Shown piece by piece: positions 29,784 through 36,549 of a DNA stretch of 36,549 bases. The DNA is taken from contig JBJKQL010000083.1 in assembly GCA_046705265.1 (NCBI GenBank), forward strand, positions 1 through 36,549. The letters are read 5' to 3'. The translations under genes were made by a program, and so were the position numbers. The stretch's first letter is position 1; each line of letters opens with the position of its first letter. This DNA is from JAJYTL01 sp046705265 (GTDB lineage: Bacteria; Pseudomonadota; Alphaproteobacteria; Ferrovibrionales; Ferrovibrionaceae). Below the pieces are notes generated by a model, which worked only from the letters and a program-made list of their open reading frames with translations, ran no database searches and was not told where the DNA came from.

Positions 29784-30865
29784 TCGCGCCACGCTTCCGC
29801 CATCCCGATGAGTTTGACCGTCGGCGATGCCTTGCTGTCCGGCGCGGCGGCGATACGGCCAATGTCGAATGCCAGTTCGCCGGACGATCGGAGATCGGCT
29901 ATCGCCGCTTCCATCTGCGCCTCCGCCACCACGACCACCATGCCGATCCCGTTGTTGAAGGTACGGGCCATCTCGGCGGCCGCAACCTTGCCTTCGCGCT
30001 GAAGCCAAGCGAAAACCGGCGCCCGTGGCCAGCTGGTGACCTCGATCTCGGCCGCGACACCAGCGGGAAGCACGCGCGGCAGATTGTCAACCAAGCCGCC
30101 GCCCGTGATATGGGCGAACGCCTTAATTCCCACCCCGCGCATGACCTTGAGGCAGCTTTTGACGTAAATCCGGGTCGGCGCCAGCAGAATCTCGCCAAGC
30201 GTGGCCGCCGGGTCGAAGGGGGCCGGGCAATCGAGGGCAAAACCGCCGCTAGCGATAATGGCGCGGGCAAGCGAGAAGCCGTTCGCATGAAGCCCGCTTG
30301 AGGCAAGTCCGACCAACCGATCGCCGACAGCGATGCCCGGCCTGGGCAAAAGCTGGTCGCGCTCGGCAGCGCCGACGCAAAAGCCCGCGAGATCGTAGTC
30401 CCCGACTTGGTAAAGACCCGGCATTTCGGCAGTTTCTCCGCCGATCAAGGCACAGCCTGCCGTCCGGCACCCCTCGGCGATGCCGGCGATGACCTCCCTG
30501 GCGAGATCGACATCGAGCCGCCCGGTTGCGTAATAATCGAGAAAGAACAACGGCTCGGCCCCTTGCACGACAACGTCGTTGACCGACATGGCGACGAGAT
30601 CGACGCCGATGGCACGGTGCCGCCCGGCCGCAAGAGCCACTTTCAGCTTGGTGCCGACGCCATCCGTGCCGGCCACCAGGACCGGGTCGCGAAAGCCCGC
30701 CGCTTTAAGATCGAAAAGTGCTCCGAAGCTGCCGAGCGTCGTGTCCGCGCCGGTGCGCCGGGTACCCGCGACGAGCGGTTGAATCGCCCGTACCAATGCC
30801 TGGCCGGCATCAATGTCGACGCCCGAGTCCCTATAGGTATGACCCCGGTTGATGGCTTCCCCCAC
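29780..30865 (-). CDS. purM: phosphoribosylformylglycinamidine cyclo-ligase (AIR synthetase)
   Basis: Closes the imidazole ring of AIR, fifth step of purine synthesis. 361 aa. GVDIDAGQALVRAIQPLVAG is the N-terminal start, VAGTDGVGTKLKVALAAGRH, DLVAMSVNDVVVQGAEPLFF, CALIGGETAEMPGLY, GLASSGLHANGFSLARAII and MARTFNNGIGMVVVV cover the ATP and substrate sites. The start is GTG 30863-30865. It is the first gene of the purM-purN pair and divergent from the DUF2066 gene. A control region with a 15-bp-period repeat lies between. Confidence 0.96.
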   Translation of the reverse strand: MGEAINRGHTYRDSGVDIDAGQALVRAIQPLVAGTRRTGADTTLGSFGALFDLKAAGFRDPVLVAGTDGVGTKLKVALAAGRHRAIGVDLVAMSVNDVVVQGAEPLFFLDYYATGRLDVDLAREVIAGIAEGCRTAGCALIGGETAEMPGLYQVGDYDLAGFCVGAAERDQLLPRPGIAVGDRLVGLASSGLHANGFSLARAIIASGGFALDCPAPFDPAATLGEILLAPTRIYVKSCLKVMRGVGIKAFAHITGGGLVDNLPRVLPAGVAAEIEVTSWPRAPVFAWLQREGKVAAAEMARTFNNGIGMVVVVAEAQMEAAIADLRSSGELAFDIGRIAAAPDSKASPTVKLIGMAEAWRE

Positions 30866-30880
30866 GCTGGGATATGCTGC

Positions 30881-30904
30881 CGCGGCAAATCGCGACGCGG
30901 CAAA
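30881..30904. repeat. direct repeat in the purM / DUF2066 divergent region
   Basis: CGCGGCAAA occurs at 30881-30889 and 30896-30904, 15 bases apart. TGCCGCG at 30878-30884 and CGCGGCA at 30896-30902 also form an inverted repeat. It lies within the 65-base divergent gap. Confidence 0.35.
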
Positions 30905-30930
30905 CCATACTTAATCCGACGGGCTTTGCA

Positions 30931-32115
30931 ATGACCCCGTTCTTCCGTCCAGCGGCCGCTTTGGCGGCATGTATCGCTCTCGTCCTGACCGTGGTTCCCA
31001 GAGCCAAGGCCAGTCCTGCCGACCCTTTTACCGTCGCCAACGTCCCGGTCGATGTCACCGCCGCAAGCGCCGCCATCGCACGGTTGCAGGCGATTAGCAA
31101 GGGACAGCGCGATGCCTATGGCATTCTGCTACATCGGCTGACCCTGAAAAGCGATTGGACGGCGTTGCCGAAGGTCAATGACGAGACGCTCGAAAACCTG
31201 GTGCGGAGCATCGAGATCAACGACGAACATACCTCGCCGATCCGCTACATCGCGAAACTGACGGTTCGTTTCCACCCCAGCAAAGTGGAAGCCCTCCTCG
31301 GCAGTGCCAATATCCCCTATTCCGAATCGACGGCAGAGCCGCTTCTCATTCTCCCAGTCTTCACCAGCGCGAGCGGCAGCGTACTCTGGTCCGACCCCAA
31401 TCCCTGGCGCACGGCCTGGGGCCAGCTACCCGAGGGAAAAGGCCTTTTGCCACTTACGGTGCCGCTCGGCGATATCACGGACATCAGCACGATCGACGCC
31501 AAGGCGGCACTCGCCGGCGATACGGATAAGATCGCAAAGATTGCAGCCCGCTATAGCGCGGGCGGAGTCGCCGTTGCTGTCGCCGCCGCGACCCCGCAAG
31601 GCCTTTCAATCAAGATTCGCGAATACGGCGAGGATACCGGAAACCCGGCCAACGTAACGGTCAGCGGCGCCGACACCCCGGATCTCTTCACCAAGGCGGT
31701 CGCGACAACGGCAGGCGCAATCGAGGAAACCTGGAAACAGGCGACACTCCTCAATCCCAATAACGTCGCGGCACTAAGCATCGTAATCCCCTTCGCCAAT
31801 CTTAAGGGCTGGCTCATGGCCGAACGAAAACTTCAGAACACGCCGGTGATCCAAAGCCTCGACCTCACCTCCTTCAGCCGCACCCAGGCCGAGGTGACGC
31901 TGCATTACCTCGGCTCCGTCCAAGGACTTGCCCTGACGCTGGCCCAGCACCGGCTCAATCTCATCAACCAGAACGGCTATTGGCTGCTACGGCCGGCCGC
32001 GCCGCCGGCCGCGGGGGCCACGAAAGGCCCCGACTCGTCGGCACCGTCCACAGCGCCGGCCGCGTCGACGACAGGAAGCGGCACTTCCGGGCCGTCGATC
32101 GAGCATACCGAATAA
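30931..32115 (+). CDS. DUF2066 domain-containing secreted protein
   Basis: 394 aa. Signal peptide MTPFFRPAAALAACIALVLT, then VVPRAKA with likely cleavage after AKA. The body matches the DUF2066 pattern: VDVTAASAAIARLQAISKGQ, AYGILLHRLTL, VRSIEINDEHTSPIRYIAKL, LPVFTSASGSVLWSDPNPWR, and the TLHYLGSVQGLALTLAQHRL segment. The C-terminus (after residue about 360) is low-complexity, Pro/Ala/Ser/Thr-rich. ATG 30931 begins the signal peptide; ATG 30874 adds 19 unrelated residues. Function unknown; its regular place before the PerM permease and HdaA suggests an envelope role. Periplasmic. Confidence 0.83.
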   Translation: MTPFFRPAAALAACIALVLTVVPRAKASPADPFTVANVPVDVTAASAAIARLQAISKGQRDAYGILLHRLTLKSDWTALPKVNDETLENLVRSIEINDEHTSPIRYIAKLTVRFHPSKVEALLGSANIPYSESTAEPLLILPVFTSASGSVLWSDPNPWRTAWGQLPEGKGLLPLTVPLGDITDISTIDAKAALAGDTDKIAKIAARYSAGGVAVAVAAATPQGLSIKIREYGEDTGNPANVTVSGADTPDLFTKAVATTAGAIEETWKQATLLNPNNVAALSIVIPFANLKGWLMAERKLQNTPVIQSLDLTSFSRTQAEVTLHYLGSVQGLALTLAQHRLNLINQNGYWLLRPAAPPAAGATKGPDSSAPSTAPAASTTGSGTSGPSIEHTE

Positions 32116-32191
32116 CCGTGAATACCGCCCTCTCCACACCCTGCGACTGGCATCCGCCGGGCTTTTCATATCTTTCGAGTGAGGCCAAGCA

Positions 32192-33247
32192 ATGAGCACG
32201 GCAAGCCGGCTTGGCATAGCATTGCTCGCCGCCGCGCTATTGATTCTCCTCTATCTCCTGCGCGGGATGTTGCTCCCTTTCGTCGCAGGCATGGCCATTG
32301 CCTATCTTCTCGATCCACCGGTCAATTGGCTCGAGGCCAAGGGCCTCAGGCGAAGTTTTGGTACCGCCCTTCTCCTCGTGGTTTTCTTCGGTATCTTCGT
32401 TCTTGCGCTGGTTCTGATCGTGCCGAAAATCCAGAGTCAGATCGTCGGCTTGGCCGGTGGCCTCCCCGAGATCGTCAGCTGGTTTCACCACAAGCTTTTG
32501 CCGCTCCTCGGCCCGCTGTTTCAGGGCGCCGTGCCGGCGGGCCTGTCGAAGGAGGCCGGCGCCTGGATCGCGAGCGCGCTCGGCGGGCTGCTCGGCAGCG
32601 GCCTCGCTCTGGTCAATTTGATTTCGCTGCTTCTGGTCACACCGGTCGTTGCCTTCTATCTGCTGCGCGACTGGAATCGCGTGGTGGCAAGGATCGACAG
32701 TTGGTTACCGCGGGAGCAGGCACCAGTGATCCGTGCCAACATGCGCGAGATCGACAATGTTCTCGCCGGATTCGTGCACGGCCAAGTGATCGTCTGCGCC
32801 ATTCTGGCCGCTTATTACGGCCTTGTTCTCACCCTTCTCAAGCTTCATTACGGACTTCTCATCGGCATCCTGACGGGCGTCTTTGCCTTCGTGCCCTTCA
32901 TCGGCACATTTCTTGGGTTTGTCACCTCGACAGCCGTCGCCACGGTGCAATTTTGGCCGCACTATATCTCCATCGCTCTGGTTATCGGCACCTTTGCCAT
33001 CGGCAGTTTCTTCGAAAGCAATATCCTCAGCCCAAAGCTCGTCGGTGACCGGGTGCGATTGCATCCGGTATGGGTGATCTTCGCGCTGCTTGCCTTCGCC
33101 GCCTTGTTCGGCTTTGTTGGTATCCTGCTCGCGGTGCCGGTCGCGGCGATGATCGGGGTTTTGATACGTTTCGCCGTCGGCCGATACCTGACGAGCGAGC
33201 TGTATCACGGCGGCGAACAATGCGGCGGGCCGAAAGAACCAAAGTGA
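32192..33247 (+). CDS. PerM / AI-2E-family permease
   Basis: 351 aa membrane protein of the AI-2E transporter (PerM) family. Eight or so helices: IALLAAALLILLYLLRGMLL, LPFVAGMAIAYLLDPPVNWL is the family signature, then FGTALLLVVFFGIFVLALVL, LVNLISLLLVTPVVAFYLL, FVHGQVIVCAILAAYYGLVL, GVFAFVPFIGTFLGFVTS, and the NILSPKLVGDRVRLHPVWVI signature. Substrate unknown; most members are not AI-2 exporters. GAGG is eight bases before the ATG. The stop overlaps the hdaA start by four bases (GTGA), so they are coupled. Confidence 0.9.
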   Translation: MSTASRLGIALLAAALLILLYLLRGMLLPFVAGMAIAYLLDPPVNWLEAKGLRRSFGTALLLVVFFGIFVLALVLIVPKIQSQIVGLAGGLPEIVSWFHHKLLPLLGPLFQGAVPAGLSKEAGAWIASALGGLLGSGLALVNLISLLLVTPVVAFYLLRDWNRVVARIDSWLPREQAPVIRANMREIDNVLAGFVHGQVIVCAILAAYYGLVLTLLKLHYGLLIGILTGVFAFVPFIGTFLGFVTSTAVATVQFWPHYISIALVIGTFAIGSFFESNILSPKLVGDRVRLHPVWVIFALLAFAALFGFVGILLAVPVAAMIGVLIRFAVGRYLTSELYHGGEQCGGPKEPK

Positions 33248-33939
33248 CCGGACGCCAAATCCCGCTCGAACTTGGTCATCGTCCGGCGTTGAAGCGCGAG
33301 GATTTCCTGGTCGCCCCGAGCAATGCCGCGGCGGTCGGGTGGCTCGACCGTTGGCCGAAGTGGCCACAGCCCTTGCTGGTGATTCACGGGCCGGAAGGCG
33401 CCGGCAAGAGTCACCTTGCCGAAGTTTGGCGAGAACGCTCTGGCTCTACGCGGCTTGAGGCCGACGAACTTTCGGCTGCGGCGGTACCGGCACTCGCGCA
33501 ATGCACGCTGGTCATCGAGGATCTTGACCGGGGCGTTGATGAGACAGCCCTGCTCCATCTTTACAACATGATGATGGAAGCGGGACGTTTCCTGCTTTTG
33601 ACCGCGCGGGCGGCACCCGTGCGCTGGCCGCTCTCATTGCCCGATCTGCGTTCCCGTCTCCTCGCGGCACCGGCAGTGCAGCTCCAAGCGCCGGATGAAG
33701 CCCTGATCGGCGCCGTCCTGGTCAAGGCCTTCGCAGACCGGCAGATTCGCGTCGGGGAAGAGGTCGTTCTTTATCTGTTGACCCGCATGGAGCGGTCGTT
33801 CGCCGCTGTGCGGGAGATGACGGTCGCTCTCGACCGTGTTGCGCTCGCGGAACGGCGCGCCATTACTATTCCTTTGGTCCGGCAATTATTGCATGATCGC
33901 GAAGCGGAAAGACCGGACCGAAACCAAGGAGGAAGCTGA
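33244..33939 (+). CDS. hdaA: DnaA-related regulatory protein HdaA (Hda)
   Basis: 231-aa AAA+ protein, homologous to DnaA's ATPase part without the DNA-binding domain. With the beta clamp it triggers ATP hydrolysis by DnaA, preventing extra replication rounds. TGRQIPLELGHR near the N-terminus is the clamp-binding motif (Gln-x-Pro-Leu-x-Leu). HGPEGAGKSHLAEVW is Walker A, LVIEDLDRGVDE Walker B, and FAAVREMTVALDRVALAERR the sensor-2 region. The start is GTG 33244-33246, which overlaps the permease stop (GTGA) and matches where family members begin; ATG 33220 is an alternative. Confidence 0.9.
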   Translation: MTGRQIPLELGHRPALKREDFLVAPSNAAAVGWLDRWPKWPQPLLVIHGPEGAGKSHLAEVWRERSGSTRLEADELSAAAVPALAQCTLVIEDLDRGVDETALLHLYNMMMEAGRFLLLTARAAPVRWPLSLPDLRSRLLAAPAVQLQAPDEALIGAVLVKAFADRQIRVGEEVVLYLLTRMERSFAAVREMTVALDRVALAERRAITIPLVRQLLHDREAERPDRNQGGS

Positions 33940-34724
33940 TGGATTTGGGGATTGCCGGAAAGACCGCGCTGGTATGCGCCGCCAGCAAGGGCCTCGGCAA
34001 AGGCTGCGCTCTGGCGTTGGTGCGCGAGGGCGTCAATGTGGTGATTACAGCGCGCGGAAAAGACACGCTCGAGGCGACGGCGAGCGAGCTTCGCCGCGAA
34101 GCCGCGGCCGGCGCAACGGTAAAGATCGCCGCCGGCAATATCGCGACGCCCGAAGGCCGCGCTACGGCACTCGAGGTCTGCCCCTCGCCCGATATTCTGG
34201 TCAATAACGCGGGCGGTCCGCCGCCAGGCGATTTCCGCGATTGGAACCGCGATCAGTGGATCGCGGCGCTCGACGCCAATATGCTGGCGCCGATTGAGCT
34301 AATGAAGGCGACGGTGGACAAGATGATGACGCGCGGCTTTGGCCGCGTCGTCAACATCACCTCTGGCGCGGTCAAGGCGCCGATTGATATTCTCGGTCTT
34401 TCCAACGGCGCGCGCTCGGGCCTGACGGGGTTCGTCGCCGGGTTGGCGCGGAAAACGATTCGAACCGGCGTCACCATCAACAATCTTCTGCCGGGGCCCT
34501 TCGATACCGATCGGCTGCGTGCCACAGTGCAGGCGCAGGCCAAGGCACGTGGTCGCACGCCTGAAGAAGAAGCGAAGCACCGCGCCGCAACCAATCCGTC
34601 GGGCCGCTTCGGCACGCCCGAAGAATTCGGCGCAGCCTGCGCCTTCCTCTGCAGCGTTCACGCCGGCTATATCACAGGCCAGAATCTGCTGATGGATGGT
34701 GGCGCCTATCCCGGAACCTTTTAG
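33939..34724 (+). CDS. SDR-family protein lacking the usual catalytic Tyr-Lys
   Basis: 261 aa, short-chain dehydrogenase fold. The nucleotide loop TALVCAASKGLGKGCALAL replaces the first Gly by Ala. DILVNNAGGPPPGDF, INNLLPGPFDTDRL and ITGQNLLMDGGAYPG are typical of FabG-like enzymes. In the active-site helix the expected Tyr-x3-Lys reads Leu-Gly-Leu-Ser-Asn in IDILGLSNGARSGLTGF; the Ser after the fifth strand (NITSGAVK) is retained. So normal reductase activity is doubtful. Its start (33939) coincides with the last base of hdaA, and it comes between hdaA and ppk, which are often adjacent. Substrate unknown. Confidence 0.85.
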   Translation: MDLGIAGKTALVCAASKGLGKGCALALVREGVNVVITARGKDTLEATASELRREAAAGATVKIAAGNIATPEGRATALEVCPSPDILVNNAGGPPPGDFRDWNRDQWIAALDANMLAPIELMKATVDKMMTRGFGRVVNITSGAVKAPIDILGLSNGARSGLTGFVAGLARKTIRTGVTINNLLPGPFDTDRLRATVQAQAKARGRTPEEEAKHRAATNPSGRFGTPEEFGAACAFLCSVHAGYITGQNLLMDGGAYPGTF

Positions 34725-34728
34725 CCTC

Positions 34729-36549
34729 GTGGCAAGGCCTAGAGAAATCAAGACCGCGAGCGGCATATCTCCGTCTGCACCAGTGCCGCGTTCCGCGGCA
34801 ACGCCTGGATTCGACGATCCGGCGCGGTTCATCAACCGCGAACTATCATGGCTCGCTTTCAATCAGCGCGTCATCGAGGAGGCGGGTAATCCCAACCATC
34901 CACTTCTCGAACGCATCCGCTTCCTCTCGATCTCGGCCACCAATCTCGATGAATTCTTCATGGTTCGCGTCGCCGGCCTGGTTGGTCAGGTCAAGGCAAA
35001 AATCGAAATCCCGAGCCAGGACGGTCTGACGCCGGCGCAGCAGCTCGCTCAGGTTGACGCCAGCTCGAATGAATTAATGGCGAAACAGCAACACTGCTGG
35101 CGAGATCTGCGGAAAGAGCTTGGCAAAGCCGGTATTGCAGTGGTCGAGGCCGAAGAGTTGACGCCGGACGAAGTGGAATGGATTGAGGGCTACTTCCTAC
35201 GTCAAGTCTTCCCCGTTCTGACGCCGCTCGCGATCGACCCGGCCCATCCGTTTCCCTTTATTCCCAATCTTGGCTTCGCACTCGTGCTCCAACTCCGCCG
35301 TGCGCATGACGGCCATGCGATGAAAGCGCTTCTGCCGCTGCCGAGCCAAGTCGCCCGCTTTGTGCGCCTGCCGGGGCCGACAATCCGGTTCATTGCCCTG
35401 GAGACTCTGGTTGGGCTGTTTCTTGGCCGCCTGTTCCCGGGCTATGAGGTGATGGCGCGGGGCCTGTTCCGCATCCTCCGCGACAGCGACATCGAGATCG
35501 AGGAAGAAGCGGCGGATCTTGTCCAGCTTTTCGAGACGGCGCTGAAGCGGCGTCTGCGCGGCAGCGTCATCCGCCTCAAGGTCAACACCGAGATGCCCGA
35601 GGATCTGCGGCGGTTCGTCATCGAGGAGCTGGAGGCGAGCGTCGACCGCGTGGTTCTGGTGGATGGCATCCTCGGCCTCGCGGAAATCAACCAACTCATC
35701 GTCGAAGATCGTCCGGAGCTTCGCTTTCAGCCCTATACGCCGCGCTTCCCCGAGCGAATCCGCGATTTCGGCGGCGATTGCATGGCCGCCATCCGCCAAA
35801 AGGACATCATCGTCCATCATCCCTATGAGAGTTTCGACGTGGTGGTGCAGTTCATCCGCCAAGCCGCGCGGGATCCGGCAGTGGTCGCGATCAAGCAGAC
35901 GCTCTATCGCACTTCCGAGGGCAGCCCGATCGTGAAGGCGCTCATCGAGGCGGCCGAATCGGGAAAATCGGTGACCGCGCTGGTCGAACTCAAGGCGCGC
36001 TTCGATGAGGCCGCGAACATCCGCTGGGCACGCGACCTGGAGCGTGCCGGCGTGCAGGTGGTATTCGGATTCCTGCAACTCAAAACGCACGCCAAGGTGT
36101 CGCTCGTGGTGCGACGTGAGGGCGAGGAGTTGCGCACCTATGTCCATTTCGGGACCGGCAACTACCACCCGATCACGGCACGCGTCTATGTCGATCTCTC
36201 GTTCTTCACCGCCGATCCGGATTTTGGCCACGATGCGACGGCGCTGTTTAACTTGATGACCGGCTATGCCGCGCCGAAGGAACTCGTGCGCATCGCCATC
36301 TCGCCTCATGGACTGCGCGATGCGTTTCTTCGCATGATCGACGAGGAGATCGCCCATGCCAAAGCGGAAAGGCCGGCGGCGATTTGGGCCAAGATGAATG
36401 CGCTCGCCGATCCGGCAGCAATCGACGCGCTCTATCGCGCCAGTCAGGCGGGGGTTCAGATCGACATCGTGGTGCGCGGCATCTGCTGCCTGCGGCCCGG
36501 GATCCCGGGGCTTTCGGAGAACATCCGGGTTAAGTCGATCGTCGGACGC
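34729..36549 (+). CDS. ppk1: polyphosphate kinase 1 (C-terminus beyond window)
   Basis: Makes long-chain polyphosphate from ATP. 607 codons are visible, with no stop before the window edge; the family is about 690-730 aa. FINRELSWLAFNQRVIEEAG and FLSISATNLDEFFMVRVAGL are the N and H domain signatures; then HPFPFIPNLGFALVLQL, and the catalytic core has LKTHAKVSLVVRR (phosphorylated His454 here) and YVHFGTGNYHPITARVY (His473), 19 apart as in E. coli H435/H454. The start is GTG 34729, four bases after the SDR stop; no ATG lies upstream in frame, and GTG 34783 is possible. The N-terminal 32 residues are family-variable. Confidence 0.93.
   Translation, partial: MARPREIKTASGISPSAPVPRSAATPGFDDPARFINRELSWLAFNQRVIEEAGNPNHPLLERIRFLSISATNLDEFFMVRVAGLVGQVKAKIEIPSQDGLTPAQQLAQVDASSNELMAKQQHCWRDLRKELGKAGIAVVEAEELTPDEVEWIEGYFLRQVFPVLTPLAIDPAHPFPFIPNLGFALVLQLRRAHDGHAMKALLPLPSQVARFVRLPGPTIRFIALETLVGLFLGRLFPGYEVMARGLFRILRDSDIEIEEEAADLVQLFETALKRRLRGSVIRLKVNTEMPEDLRRFVIEELEASVDRVVLVDGILGLAEINQLIVEDRPELRFQPYTPRFPERIRDFGGDCMAAIRQKDIIVHHPYESFDVVVQFIRQAARDPAVVAIKQTLYRTSEGSPIVKALIEAAESGKSVTALVELKARFDEAANIRWARDLERAGVQVVFGFLQLKTHAKVSLVVRREGEELRTYVHFGTGNYHPITARVYVDLSFFTADPDFGHDATALFNLMTGYAAPKELVRIAISPHGLRDAFLRMIDEEIAHAKAERPAAIWAKMNALADPAAIDALYRASQAGVQIDIVVRGICCLRPGIPGLSENIRVKSIVGR

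Noticed and set aside
29784..30008. 75-codon extension of purN
   Set aside because: It lies inside purM in another frame; homology begins at 29783.
35197..36357. 386-aa minus-strand frame in ppk1
   Set aside because: It is antisense to the catalytic part of ppk1, whose motifs are clear. The long frame is due to GC-rich codon bias.
1..36549. tRNA, rRNA, CRISPR array or prophage genes
   Set aside because: None seen: no cloverleaf-like stretch in any gap, no regular repeat-spacer pattern, no phage structural genes. A tRNAscan run would confirm.

Overview
The window looks like one ordinary chromosomal stretch of a GC-rich alphaproteobacterium, most likely Rhodospirillales-like. No taxonomic search was possible. 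The evidence is the gene content: an alphaproteobacterial HdaA (short DnaA-related protein) just before polyphosphate kinase, an NDUFA9-like complex I accessory protein, an argD-argF-hslO run, a purM-purN / DUF2066 / PerM-type permease / hdaA neighbourhood, and a SAM-II riboswitch ahead of metZ. Coding density is very high and no gap between genes exceeds about 210 bases. No tRNA, rRNA or CRISPR array was seen. The only sign of mobile DNA is the 5' end of a probable IS630-type transposase cut by the left edge.

Layout. 1-3386: transposase fragment, then glmU-glmS on the minus strand (UDP-GlcNAc synthesis for wall and LPS). 3595-7145: phosphoglycolate phosphatase, a tyrosine-phosphatase-like protein, and a divergent MocR regulator / PNPOx-like flavoprotein pair sharing an AT-rich control region. 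7284-10873: NDUFA9-like protein, two divergent GST-fold proteins and queG. 10895-15592: secreted TPR protein, epimerase-like protein, alpha/beta hydrolase and two glycosyltransferases, with overlapping gene ends and starts. 15761-16297: infC with an AUC start. 16333-18737: a zinc-type ArsR repressor divergent from metZ, which has a SAM-II riboswitch and an intrinsic terminator in its leader; then a rhodanese. 18917-20075: apaG and folE, separated by a 14-bp perfect hairpin. 20119-24906 (minus): lipoprotein, hslO, argF, argD, ABC-2 permease. 25042-28410: thiolase, a possible 32-aa small protein, an MFS transporter and a crotonase-family enzyme. 28650-30865: ndk, then purM-purN on the minus strand. 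30931-36549: DUF2066 protein, PerM-type permease, hdaA, an atypical SDR and ppk1 (cut by the right edge).

How it fits together. Most genes are housekeeping: amino-sugar, arginine, methionine, purine and folate metabolism, tRNA queuosine, translation initiation, replication control and polyphosphate. The richest regulatory stretch is 16681-16930. There a SmtB/CzrA-like repressor with its own operator sits back to back with the metZ promoter, and the SAM-II pseudoknot strand can pair with the 5' arm of the metZ leader terminator. That gives a complete, testable SAM-controlled transcription-attenuation switch.
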